Assembly (NCBI GenBank): GCA_030448265.1
Contig: JAUJNG010000008.1
Location: forward strand, 113,846 to 177,845
DNA: 64,000 bases
Origin: Abditibacterium sp.
Lineage (GTDB): Bacteria; Armatimonadota; Abditibacteriia; Abditibacteriales; Abditibacteriaceae
Direction of reading: 5' to 3'
Both the position numbers and the translations under genes were made by a program. The notes under the pieces were generated by a model that saw only the letters and a program-made list of their open reading frames with translations, was not told the DNA's origin and ran no database searches. Below, one piece after another: positions 1 to 8,524 of this stretch (positions within the stretch are counted from its first letter, which is position 1; each line of letters starts with the position of its first letter).

Positions 1-40
1 CCCACACACCCTATCCTTCTGGCTCGTTCTTCGGAGCTGT

Positions 41-146
41 GCCCGGCCGGGCCCCCCCCCCCACCCCGCCCCGCCCCCCCCGCGGGCGCCGCCCCCCCCC
101 CCCGCCCCCCGCCCCCCCCCCTCGCCCCCCCCCCCCCCCCCCCGCC
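41..146. other. Poly-C low-complexity contig edge
   Basis: This stretch is almost pure C on the + strand, in runs of up to about 20 or more broken by single G, A or T bases, a few dozen bases from the start of the sequence. No gene is supported here; the glycine-rich frame on the other strand is only the translation of the G-run. It looks like a low-quality read end or collapsed assembly edge rather than real DNA. The stretch from 147 to 263, up to the stop of the first gene, holds nothing I can identify. Confidence 0.75.
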
Positions 147-263
147 TCGACCAAATTTTCCACTGCGCCAGCCCTGAGAGCCTGTTGAGTCAATGACGCT
201 TTGACTTTGAAGTGCCGGAAAACACGTCATGCTCTCAGGTTCCAAGTGATTCGCGCGCCAAAA

Positions 264-2378
264 TCAGCCCACTGCAAAGCGGGCGTCTCTCCAACGGCGA
301 AATAGTTCCAGTTCGCCGCCGCCGGTCGTCGCTTGCAGTGCCGTATCGATGCTCTGGCCCGCGCCCAGTCGTTGCAGCGTTTCAACGACCGCTCCGGCGC
401 CGTAGCGCGCATAAAAGAAGGCCACCAGCGACGCCGCCTGCACGCGCGCGACCTCGGCCCCGTCGGAGTTGCCCTGGCCGATTTGCGCGGCGATTTGCGC
501 GGGTGTCAGCAGCGCCCCCGTCGCCGCCAGCGATTGCAAAGACGATTCATTGCCCGCGATTAAAATGCCGCCCGTGATGCCGGCGACGACCGAATTACCC
601 AATCCTGAGCGCAGCCAGACCGGAACGCGCGTTCCGCCTTGGCCAAAGACGTTGAGCAGCACCTCAGTGTGCAGGCGCGCCAGCACCGTCGCGGCGATGC
701 CGCTCGTGGGGACGACGCGAGTGCCGCCCGTTCTCGGATTGGGCCGCAGGACGCGTTGTAGGGGCAGGCGCTGCATCACGATGCGCTGCCCCACGACATC
801 GCCGATGGCGCCGTTGGGAACGCGCACGACGGCAGTGCCAAGCCCCAGAGCGCGCCGGTAAACGGAGAAGGTCGCGGCGGTGGGAAAGATGAGGATTTCC
901 TCACGGTCGGCGCGCCAGCCGGTGCGCGACCTGGTGAACGCCGCCACCGCCGGAAGCACGGAGGCCAGCGCAACGTCGCCAGGAAAGGCGCGCACCGTGA
1001 TAACGGCGTCGCCGGTGCCGAACTGCTGCACGCGGGGCGGTTCGAGCCGGAAAATCCCCGCGATGCGCCCCATTTGAGCGCTCCAGCCGCGCAGCGTCGC
1101 GGCGGAAAGGGGCGACGCGCCGCGACGCGCCGTTTTGGTGCTCGCGGAAGCGGTGGGAAGCAGAGAAGCGCCCGTCGCTGCAAAACCAAGCGCGCGCGAG
1201 GCGTCGTTCAAGAGCTGAGCGCGCACCGGCGAAGGCTGATTCAGTGGCTGCGAGGCCGCCGCCAGCAAAATGCCGCGCCACAGCGCGACTTCGGCGGCAC
1301 CTGGCGCCAGGGCCGCCGCCGCCTCGACGGCGCGCGAGGCCGCAACTCCTTCGCCGCGAGAGAGAAACAGCCGCGCGCGAAGCAGGTTGATGGCCGCGCC
1401 AGCGCGGTCGCCGCCCGCGCCCAGCAGCGCGGCGTAAGCGCCCGCTTCGGCGCGGCTCAAAACCACGCGCGCATCGGTGCCCGAAGCGTCGAGATCACTG
1501 GCTGCGGGCGCCGCGCGAGGCGCCGGAGCGGGCACATCGGTTCCAAACGCGGGCAGAGCGGGCGAACTGCCTGAGTCGCCCGCCTGGGACAACGCCTGAC
1601 GCAGCGCATCGGGCGCCGCGCCGCCGCGTTCGATGACGCTCGCCGGCACGCCGACCAGAGTCGCGCCCGACGTTGGCAAAAGTGTGAGCAGATTGCGCGC
1701 GAACTGGGCGCCGTCGCCGCGCTTCTGGTCGATGGAATCAGGCGTAAAAACGGCCCAGCCGCGCCCAAAGGGAGCGAGCGCCGCCGCGTAAAGCGGGCGC
1801 GAGTTGTTGACAACGAAATCGGAAACTTGCAGCAGCGGAGTGCCCGCCGGATGGCTTTCGACGAGATGATCCCCCTCGCGCATGGAATAAAACACCACGT
1901 TCACGCCAGGCAGCTGCGTGGGATTGGAATCGGGCGTGCGCGGCGCGGGGCGAGCGGCCTCGCCCCACAAAAGCGGATGGGCGCCAAAGGGCAGCGTGGC
2001 GCGGGCACGCCCAAATAGCTGGCCCGCCACGCGATTGTTGCCCTGGCGCGCTTGAACAGTGCGAAACCCAAATTGGCGCGCCGCGCTGTTGTGCAAAAAC
2101 ACGATCCCGCCGCCGCGCACGTAATTCAGCAAGGCCTCGCGCGCCGCCGCGTTGGTTTCGAGCGATTCCTCGCTCGCGCGCAGCGAAACCGCACTGGGAT
2201 TGCGCGCCAAGGTCGCCGCCAGTCCCGCCAGGTCGTTTTCTTCGATCAGCAAAACGCGCGAGGCGCCGTCTGGCGCCACCGGAGCGGGCACTGCGGGTGC
2301 GTTTTGCGCGCGAAGGGGCGGTGCAAACGCGAGGAAAGACAACAGCGCGAGCCAGAGGATTGGGTGATTGGGTTTCAT
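264..2378 (-). CDS. Secreted protein: GATase-like N-terminus, decayed peptidase-MA-like C-terminus
   Basis: This is a 704-residue exported protein of unknown role. Residues 1-24 form a clear signal peptide (hydrophobic core, then LRAQ). Residues about 40-240 resemble the glutamine-amidotransferase-like fold seen in DUF4159-type proteins (LLNYVRGGGIVFLHN, FGRGWAVFTPDS). A Pro/Ala linker and a TPR-like Ala-rich helical region follow at about 300-400. The last 230 residues match the outline of the peptidase MA family: a short strand region, then a helix where HExxH is expected, then VPVWLRSGL (family WLxEGL), then a C-terminal helical region. The zinc motif is lost: residue 570 is the His of HTEVLLN, with neither the second His nor the ligand Glu of WLxEGL. 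It is therefore probably a non-catalytic scaffold. It lies downstream of the PQQ propeller gene, separated by a palindrome. Confidence 0.6.
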   Translation of the reverse strand: MKPNHPILWLALLSFLAFAPPLRAQNAPAVPAPVAPDGASRVLLIEENDLAGLAATLARNPSAVSLRASEESLETNAAAREALLNYVRGGGIVFLHNSAARQFGFRTVQARQGNNRVAGQLFGRARATLPFGAHPLLWGEAARPAPRTPDSNPTQLPGVNVVFYSMREGDHLVESHPAGTPLLQVSDFVVNNSRPLYAAALAPFGRGWAVFTPDSIDQKRGDGAQFARNLLTLLPTSGATLVGVPASVIERGGAAPDALRQALSQAGDSGSSPALPAFGTDVPAPAPRAAPAASDLDASGTDARVVLSRAEAGAYAALLGAGGDRAGAAINLLRARLFLSRGEGVAASRAVEAAAALAPGAAEVALWRGILLAAASQPLNQPSPVRAQLLNDASRALGFAATGASLLPTASASTKTARRGASPLSAATLRGWSAQMGRIAGIFRLEPPRVQQFGTGDAVITVRAFPGDVALASVLPAVAAFTRSRTGWRADREEILIFPTAATFSVYRRALGLGTAVVRVPNGAIGDVVGQRIVMQRLPLQRVLRPNPRTGGTRVVPTSGIAATVLARLHTEVLLNVFGQGGTRVPVWLRSGLGNSVVAGITGGILIAGNESSLQSLAATGALLTPAQIAAQIGQGNSDGAEVARVQAASLVAFFYARYGAGAVVETLQRLGAGQSIDTALQATTGGGELELFRRWRDARFAVG

Positions 2379-2438
2379 GGGAAGAGGGACGAAGTTTTGG
2401 ATCTAAAAAGTCCTCAGTTTTGTAATTTCCAAAGAGGC

Positions 2439-2541
2439 AGCGAATGAATTCGCCACAAAACAACGAAACCTGCCTGCGCAGGTTGAGGCCGCAGTCCGCG
2501 CCGGCGGACTTTGTTGCCTTGCGGCGAGTTCATTCGCGGCT
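2439..2541. repeat. Palindromic element, double-hairpin family, copy 1
   Basis: The outer arms (AGCGAATGAATTCGCC side and its complement) enclose two small perfect hairpins: AACCTGCC-TGCGCAGGTT at 2467-2484 and AGTCCGCG-CCGGCGGACT at 2493-2510. The same two inner hairpins recur at 20868-20980 and 22033-22130 with different outer arms. The element runs from the gap up to the stop codon of the PQQ propeller gene. Confidence 0.85.
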
Positions 2542-3833
2542 CAACGCAACGGCGCGCCCTGCAAATGGCCCTGAGAATCGAGCGCGAAGGCCATTCCACC
2601 CATCGCCATCACGCCGAAATCGGCACCAAAAGGCGTCGTCCAGCGCCGCAAAACGCGGCCATCGCGCGGGTCGAGCAGGAAAAGGGTGCGCGCATCGCCG
2701 CCCGCCAGCAGCGCTTTGCCGCCCTCGAAATCGACCAACTGCGCCGCGAAACGCGCCACGCCGCCCAGTTCGAGACTCCAGCGCGCCGCGCCGTTTTTCT
2801 CATCGAAAGCGCGCAAAAGCCCGTCGTTGCCGCCCACGACCACAACGCCCGCCTCCGCCGCGACGACGGGCGCGCCGCGCAGCATCACCATCGAAGCGTT
2901 CTCAGTTTTGTTCTTGCGCGGCTCTGAGCGCGGCGCCGCGAAGGTTTTCCAGATTTTGCGGCCGTTTTGGGCCTCCAGCGCCACGACGGCGCCTTCGTCG
3001 TTGCACCAGTAAACGCGATTTTCCGCGACGGCGGGCGCGGCCAAACCGCCGCCTGGCGAGCGCCCATCGCTGGGAAAACGCCAGCGCAGCGCGCCGCTCA
3101 CGCCATCGAGACACACCAAACCGCCGCGCGAAGTCGCGCCCGCTCCAAGGGGCACCAGAAACGAAGGCGGCGTGCCTTGCAGCGCGATAATCGCCTCGCC
3201 CGTCACGCCGCCCAGAGCCTTTCTCCACAACGGTGCGCCCGAAACGGCATCGAAGGCGGCGACGTGGCCTTCATCGTCGCCCACCGCGATGATTTCGCGC
3301 CGCGCCGCGCGCAGATGCGCCGGACGCGCCACCAGAGTCGAAGGCAGCGCGCGCTGCCATTTCACGGTTCCCGAAGGAAAATCGAGCGCGGCCACAATGC
3401 CGTCGCCGCCCGCCCAGAACACCCGATTCGCGGCAAAAAGCGGCGCCGCGCCTGGCGCGAACGCGGTGGAAAAAAGTCGGCGCGGCGCCCACGATTCGCC
3501 CAGGGGCGAAGCCAGCCACAGACCGCCGCTTTGCGAAGTGAAAAGCAGGTTGCCATCCGAAGCGGCGACCGGCGCCGTCGCGGGCCGAAAACGCAGTTCG
3601 CGCGTCCAACTGGCGCGCAGTGAGGTGGTATGCGGCTGAAAAATCCACCACACCAGCAGGGCGACGAGCGTCAGACCGAGCAGCCACAAAACCAGGTTTT
3701 GCACGCGGCGGCGGCGCTGCAACTGGTTGCGCCGCCGCGCGCTGCGCGTGCCGTAGATGCCGAGCGGGTCAAGGCGCACGTTGCGTTCGTTGCGCTCGGC
3801 GCGGCGCGCGGCATTGGAAAGAGAAGACGGCAT
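2541..3833 (-). CDS. Membrane-anchored PQQ-type beta-propeller protein
   Basis: 430 residues. The N-terminus is basic, with a single transmembrane helix at about 44-65 (VQNLVLWLLGLTLVALLVWW), so the propeller should face the periplasm. The rest is a chain of PQQ-like blades with repeated A-x-D-x-x-x-G-x-x-x-W signatures (VAALDFPSGTVKWQRAL, VAAFDAVSGAPLWRKAL, LVCLDGVSGALRWRFP, VVALEAQNGRKIWKTF, LRAFDEKNGAARWSLEL). The closest known architecture is BamB or a PQQ-repeat scaffold; no catalytic residues are evident. I chose the ATG at 3833 because an earlier in-frame start would translate the adjacent repeat. It is probably co-directional with the secreted protein downstream. Confidence 0.8.
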   Translation of the reverse strand: MPSSLSNAARRAERNERNVRLDPLGIYGTRSARRRNQLQRRRRVQNLVLWLLGLTLVALLVWWIFQPHTTSLRASWTRELRFRPATAPVAASDGNLLFTSQSGGLWLASPLGESWAPRRLFSTAFAPGAAPLFAANRVFWAGGDGIVAALDFPSGTVKWQRALPSTLVARPAHLRAARREIIAVGDDEGHVAAFDAVSGAPLWRKALGGVTGEAIIALQGTPPSFLVPLGAGATSRGGLVCLDGVSGALRWRFPSDGRSPGGGLAAPAVAENRVYWCNDEGAVVALEAQNGRKIWKTFAAPRSEPRKNKTENASMVMLRGAPVVAAEAGVVVVGGNDGLLRAFDEKNGAARWSLELGGVARFAAQLVDFEGGKALLAGGDARTLFLLDPRDGRVLRRWTTPFGADFGVMAMGGMAFALDSQGHLQGAPLR

Positions 3834-3883
3834 CAACGAAAAACTATCACAATTGCGGCTGGCGTGGTCTGGCGGTGCGACAT

Positions 3884-4185
3884 GGAAACCACCCCCGCCG
3901 TCGCCCAGAGGGCACCCGACTTCGTAAGGAGGGGAGAGGAAACCACCCCCGCCGTCGCCCAGAGGGCACCCGACTTCGTAAGGAGGGGAGACCACACTCG
4001 CAGTTTCATGTTCTCATCTCAAAGAACGAGGGTGTTGCAGTGTGGTCTCCCCTCCTTACGAAGTCGGGTGCCCTCTGGGCGACGGTGGGGGTGGTTTCCC
4101 GTCGCACTCCTACTGCAACGCGTCGTTACGGCGTCCGCAACCTCATTGATAACACCGTGGTTTCCCGTCGCACTCCTACTGCAAC
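3884..4185. repeat. Composite repeat: 54-bp tandem pair plus inverted copy
   Basis: A 54-bp unit is present twice in direct orientation (3884-3937 and 3938-3991) and once inverted (4046-4099, one mismatch). A second 28-bp motif follows at 4092-4119 and again at 4158-4185. The final copy supplies the stop codon of the LptD-like gene (4176-4178). The core CCCAGAGGGCACCCG recurs in the palindrome at 30153-30361, so the two belong to one family. No other gene is seen between 3834 and 4175. Confidence 0.85.
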
Positions 4186-6968
4186 CCACCCACCGACGGA
4201 TCAAATCCCTCGGAAAACTGGTTGCGCCCAAAGCGCGTGTCGGCAAAAGGAAACGCTTTAATGGCGAGGTCTAAACGCAGTTCGTTGCGCTGGCCGTCGT
4301 AGGTCGCGTAGAGGTTGAAGCAGTGCAAATCGCGCGTGATGCGAAACTGGGTGAAATCGAAGGTTTTGGCGAAGCCGTCGTAGCCCGCCAACGCTTGAAA
4401 ACGGGTTTTTTTGCCCAGATTGACGTCGAGCGAAGCGTTGGCGCGGGTCAGGCCACGTCCGCCTGGGTCGTAGCGGATGCCGAGCGCGAGTTGGCCGCCG
4501 CCGAAACGGTTGCGGTTGCGCGCCACGCGGATGTTGGCGTAGATGTCGCCCAGCGACGAGGCATCGGGTGATGCGCTTTGATCGTTTTGCAGGCGGTAGG
4601 AGGTGCCCAGCGAAGCGTAGAAACTCGCGTTGGGCGCGTATTGGGCGCGCGCGATGATGTCGCGGGTGAAATCGTTTTGAATGTCGCGCCCCCCCGTCAC
4701 GCTGAGGCGGAAATTGCGGCTGGTCTGGAGCGAAAAAGCGTAGTCGAGATATTCGCCAGGCGTGGAAAAATCGAACTGAAAGGGCGTGAAACCCAGGGTG
4801 CGCTGCTTGGAATAGTTGACGCGAAACGTCGCGGGGCCGAGGCGGTTTTCCGATCCCAGGTTGTAGCCGTAATTGTAGCGCGCCGTGTCGTCGGAGTAAA
4901 ACGCCTGTTCGAAGTTGCCCGACGCGCTGAAAATCGACTGCGAAGTGCCGCTTCCCAGCAGGCGATAGCTCTGGGCGCGCGGGGTGAAGTAGAGATCGGC
5001 GCGGCCTTTGTTCTGCTCGCTCGACGGCTCGTTGAAGCGGCCCAGACTCAGCGAAAAGTTGCCAGGCAGAAATTTCGCTAACGCGGGAATGCCCAGACGG
5101 TCGGTCGAAGATTGCAGCGAAAGTTCGGGGAGCCGTTCGAGCTGATACGGTTTTTTATTGACCAGATCGTCGTGCATTTCGGCACGCAGAAAAATGTCGA
5201 AGGCGGCGGCGGTTTTGGAAAGCGTGAACGAATTGTCGAACGTCGCGGCCTCGTTGGTGGGCGCGACGGTTTCGCCGCCGCCCGCGCCCGCATCAGTGGG
5301 TGTTGGCGTGGTTTGTCCGACCTGCGAGCGGTTGAGAAAGGAGCGAGCTTCGAGCGCGTAACCCGACCCGAAATTCTGGCGATGATCGAGGGAAATCGCG
5401 CTGTTTTGCGAGTCGCCGAAGCCGAAACTGGAGCGATTGAAAGAGTAAAACGCGTTGGTTTGCGACTGCTCGCCGGTTCGCACCAGGGAAAGCTGGCCGT
5501 TTTGCGATTGCACGCCTGGGCCGGTGAGCGAATTGTTTTGGGTCGAGTCGAAGCGGATGTTGGAATTGTAGCCGCGCGCCAGTTGGTAGCTGCGATTGAT
5601 GCGCGCGTTGATTTCGCGGCCCCCGCTTTTGCCCGACAGCGCATAAAGATAGAGAATGCCGCCGAGGGCATATTCGCGCTGAAAACCCAGGCCCAGACCG
5701 CGTTTTTGCAGGGCGTCGAGCAAAATCGAATCGGTGAGTTTGGGCGTGGCGCGCAGGTCGTAGATCGAGCGCGTGAAATAGCCGTCGATGGCGTTTTGGC
5801 CGAAGGTCGCCTGCAAGGGCTGGCGCCGCGTGCGCGAGCCCAGAAGCGAAATCACATAAACCGGCAGCGGCAAAATGCGCCGTCCGAAGACGTAAACCGC
5901 GTTGCGGCGCAGCACGATGCGCGAGGGTTCGCCGCCTGGCGTGCGATAAAACTCCAATTTGCGCGAGCGGATGTAATAGTCGCCGCGCTCGCAAGAGGTG
6001 AATTGAAAATCCTGGCCAGAAAACGTGTCGTAATCGCCCGTGACGGTGCCTTTGCTGACATAAAGCGGCTCCAAAACGCTGCCAGGCGGAAAAACTTCGG
6101 GCGGAAAGGTGGCTCCCAGATTGGAAAGCGTCCAGCGCCCCGCATCGAGGTCGAAGGTGAGCGACTGGCCCTGAAAAACCTGCCCGCGCACCGTGACGGT
6201 GAGGTTGCCGATGAGCGTGGCGCGGTTGGTGTTGTAGTCGATGAGGCCCCTGTCGCCGCGCACGGTGAATTCGCGGTAGCGAAAGATGGCGCCGCCTGGC
6301 GCGAGCGCGATGCCGCGCTCCATGTCGTAGATGACATCGCTGCCAGGCGATTCAAGTGAAAAATCGCCGCCTGGCGCTTCGGTTCCGCTCTGAATATCGC
6401 CTTCGACGGGCGCAGTGGTGGCATCGGGTGTGGGCGAAGTCGGGGGCGCGGGCGTTGGAGTGGCGGTGGGAAGCGGCGCGCCGGTGGGCGAAGCGGAAAC
6501 GATGTCGGCGGGCGCGGTGGGCACGCCGATTTGCGCCGGTGGCGGCGCGGGCAAAACCGTGTTGGGATTGTCGAACTGCGGGTTTTGGTCGCGCGGCAGG
6601 GCCGGAGCGGGCGGCACTTCGGGCGGAATGCCTGGCGGAGGCGGCGCGGGGGGCACGTCGGTGTTGGGCGCCAGAACCGGCGATTGAACGGCAGGCGTGG
6701 GCGCCGGTGCGGGCGTTGGCGGCGTAACGGATTCAGGGGCGGGCGCAGGTTCCACAGCGGGTGCGGGTTCTGCAACAGGCGCGGCGGGCGCAGGCTCGAC
6801 AACCGGCGCGGGCGCGGCGGGCGCTTCCTGGGCGAAAGCGGGCGTCAAGATGGCGGGAACGACGCTAAAAAGCGGCAGAACCCGCGCGAATCGCGGCTTC
6901 ACCCTTTCGGGGCGCCACAATTTTGGGTTTCGCTTGCGTTTGGGAGTTGGTTTGAGGATCAATTTCAT
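4176..6968 (-). CDS. lptD: LptD/OstA-like outer-membrane assembly protein
   Basis: 930 residues. It has an N-terminal signal-like segment (PRFARVLPLFSVVPAILTPA, then FAQ), then a long Pro/Ala-rich linker to about residue 230. An OstA-like beta-jellyroll domain follows (DMERGIALAPGG, FTVRGDRGLIDYNTNRATLIG, LTVTVRGQVFQGQSLTFDL). The C-terminal half reads as alternating amphipathic strands rich in Tyr, Asn and Arg, a beta-barrel like LptD. LptD inserts lipopolysaccharide into the outer leaflet with LptE. The start was chosen at 6968 because it overlaps the stop of the upstream permease (ATGA), a translational-coupling arrangement; earlier in-frame starts lie inside that gene. The proline-rich linker is longer than in proteobacterial LptD. 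Confidence 0.72.
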   Translation of the reverse strand: MKLILKPTPKRKRNPKLWRPERVKPRFARVLPLFSVVPAILTPAFAQEAPAAPAPVVEPAPAAPVAEPAPAVEPAPAPESVTPPTPAPAPTPAVQSPVLAPNTDVPPAPPPPGIPPEVPPAPALPRDQNPQFDNPNTVLPAPPPAQIGVPTAPADIVSASPTGAPLPTATPTPAPPTSPTPDATTAPVEGDIQSGTEAPGGDFSLESPGSDVIYDMERGIALAPGGAIFRYREFTVRGDRGLIDYNTNRATLIGNLTVTVRGQVFQGQSLTFDLDAGRWTLSNLGATFPPEVFPPGSVLEPLYVSKGTVTGDYDTFSGQDFQFTSCERGDYYIRSRKLEFYRTPGGEPSRIVLRRNAVYVFGRRILPLPVYVISLLGSRTRRQPLQATFGQNAIDGYFTRSIYDLRATPKLTDSILLDALQKRGLGLGFQREYALGGILYLYALSGKSGGREINARINRSYQLARGYNSNIRFDSTQNNSLTGPGVQSQNGQLSLVRTGEQSQTNAFYSFNRSSFGFGDSQNSAISLDHRQNFGSGYALEARSFLNRSQVGQTTPTPTDAGAGGGETVAPTNEAATFDNSFTLSKTAAAFDIFLRAEMHDDLVNKKPYQLERLPELSLQSSTDRLGIPALAKFLPGNFSLSLGRFNEPSSEQNKGRADLYFTPRAQSYRLLGSGTSQSIFSASGNFEQAFYSDDTARYNYGYNLGSENRLGPATFRVNYSKQRTLGFTPFQFDFSTPGEYLDYAFSLQTSRNFRLSVTGGRDIQNDFTRDIIARAQYAPNASFYASLGTSYRLQNDQSASPDASSLGDIYANIRVARNRNRFGGGQLALGIRYDPGGRGLTRANASLDVNLGKKTRFQALAGYDGFAKTFDFTQFRITRDLHCFNLYATYDGQRNELRLDLAIKAFPFADTRFGRNQFSEGFDPSVGGLQ

Positions 6969-8173
6969 CGTTCGCGCACCAGTAAAACCGCTCCCACGAC
7001 CAGAAACAGCACGTTGGTAGCCGCCGCCGCGACGAACGGCCCGATGTAGCCCGCGATGCCCAGCGCGCGAAACCAGCCATCGAAGCCCTGCCACAAAAAC
7101 GCCAGCAAAAACGCCGCGACCAGGCCCGCGAACGAGCCGTGACGCGCGTAGCGCAGCGCGAGCGGCGCGGCGCACAGCGCCATCACGAAACACGCGCCAG
7201 GCAGCGAAAAACGGCGCCAGTAATCGACCTGCGCGACATTGAGCTGTCCGGCGTCGGAACCGGTTTTCTTGAGCGCCTCGATTTTCTGCGCCAGTTCGTT
7301 GCCCGTCATCGAAAAGGTTTGTTTTTGCTCGCCGAAAAGGGTCGAAACTTCGGACGCGACGTTGATGCGAAATTCGCTGGAGCGCGATTCGCCGCGCTGC
7401 GAGCCGTCACTGTTGTAGGCGTGCGTCACCACGTTTTGCAAAATCCACTGCCCTTTTTCCTGGGGATTTTCGTGCGCCGTCGCCGCGATCATCACGATGG
7501 GAAACGTGGTGGGCGCAAACGCCGAATAACGCGAGGCGTCGCGCTGGTAAACCATCACATTACGCATCACGCCGTTTTCCACGGTGCCGACGTAGAAATA
7601 GTAAGGCCCCGCGTGAAAATAGCGGTCGGATTCGATGAAGGGCGCCGCCGATTGGCCAATCAAGCGCGCCAGAGATTTTTCGGCCAGGGCGTTGGTTTTG
7701 GGCGCCACTTTTTCGACGATGAGCCAGTTGACTAAGGTCGCGCCCAGCGCCATCACCAGAAACGGCGCCACAATGCGCGGGAGCGACGCGCCGCCCGCGC
7801 GCAGCGCCAGAATTTCGTTGTCGCGCACCGCGCGGTTTAAGACCAAACACACGCCCAGAATCACGCCCGCCGGAATGCCCTGCACCGCGAAACCTGGCGC
7901 CGCATAGAAAAACAGCTTGATGACCGGCGCGATGCTCATGCCCTGATTCACGACCGAATTGATGGCCCAGTAAACGAAATTGCCCGCCAAGACTAAAATC
8001 AAAACGATAAGGCCCAGTGTCATGGGCAGCAGCATTTCGCGGGCGTAGCAAAAATCGAGCTTATTGAGGCGAAAAAACGAGCCGCGCGACAGCGCTGGAG
8101 ACGAGGCCGGAGACGGCATCGGGGATGAGGCAGACGGTGGGGAATCCGGCGGCGAAGCAGCGACAGTGGCCAT
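6965..8173 (-). CDS. LptF/LptG family lipopolysaccharide-export permease
   Basis: 402 residues, YjgP/YjgQ family. After a Pro/Ser-rich cytoplasmic tail come the family's first helices (MLLPMTLGLIVLILVLAGNF; LFFYAAPGFAVQGIPAGVIL; LNRAVRDNEILALRAGGASL, the conserved cytoplasmic coupling segment). A periplasmic jellyroll with strands near 190-290 follows, then three C-terminal helices. In the Lpt bridge two such permeases and LptB pull lipid from the inner membrane; only one is present here, so it may act as a homodimer or pair with a copy elsewhere. It overlaps lptD by 4 nt and is presumably cotranscribed with it. Confidence 0.8.
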   Translation of the reverse strand: MATVAASPPDSPPSASSPMPSPASSPALSRGSFFRLNKLDFCYAREMLLPMTLGLIVLILVLAGNFVYWAINSVVNQGMSIAPVIKLFFYAAPGFAVQGIPAGVILGVCLVLNRAVRDNEILALRAGGASLPRIVAPFLVMALGATLVNWLIVEKVAPKTNALAEKSLARLIGQSAAPFIESDRYFHAGPYYFYVGTVENGVMRNVMVYQRDASRYSAFAPTTFPIVMIAATAHENPQEKGQWILQNVVTHAYNSDGSQRGESRSSEFRINVASEVSTLFGEQKQTFSMTGNELAQKIEALKKTGSDAGQLNVAQVDYWRRFSLPGACFVMALCAAPLALRYARHGSFAGLVAAFLLAFLWQGFDGWFRALGIAGYIGPFVAAAATNVLFLVVGAVLLVRER

Positions 8174-8291
8174 AAAACGACACGCGGCGTGGGGCGTCGC
8201 GCTGGAAATTGGAGGTGCAGAAAAATTATAGCAAGGGCCAGAGTGGGGCTGTGACAGGAATTGTGGAAGTGCCAGAGATGGGGCTAATCGG

Positions 8292-8436
8292 GTTCAGCCC
8301 CTCCCCGACCCTCCCCACAAGTGGAGAGGGAGTCAAACTAGAATTTCAACGTTTTCACTCTCCGTTGCATCAAAACGGAGCAAGTCGCAGTCTGACTCCC
8401 TCTCCACTTGTGGGGAGGGTCGGGGAGGGGCTGAAC
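8292..8436. repeat. Perfect 43-bp inverted repeat (CTCCCC-AAG-GGAGAGGG family, copy 1)
   Basis: Arms at 8292-8334 and 8394-8436 are exact reverse complements over 43 bp around a 59-bp loop. The arm core (cccctccc...accctcccc.caag.ggagaggg) recurs with different flanks at 16009-16143. It fills the gap between the permease start and the terminator of the next gene; nothing else is seen from 8174 to 8524. Confidence 0.9.
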
Positions 8437-8452
8437 GTCGCACCAAAAATTG

Positions 8453-8490
8453 CAAAAAAAACCGCCGTGTCGAAGTTCGACACGACGGTT
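8453..8490 (-). terminator. Intrinsic terminator of the 8525-9439 gene
   Basis: On the minus strand a GC-rich hairpin (AACCGTCGTGTCG stem, about 13-15 bp with one wobble) is followed directly by a run of eight T. It sits about 35 nt past the stop codon of the secreted-protein gene. Confidence 0.85.
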
Positions 8491-8524
8491 CTCTTTTCCA
8501 ATTTCAGGTTTGACAGACCACAAC

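Noticed and set aside
3884..3991. Possible CRISPR array (tandem 54-bp units)
   Set aside because: Only two direct units with no spacers, plus an inverted copy; no cas genes in the window. A repeat element fits better.
5112..6359. A 415-codon open frame opposite lptD
   Set aside because: Mirror of a real gene in high-GC DNA; no recognisable family.
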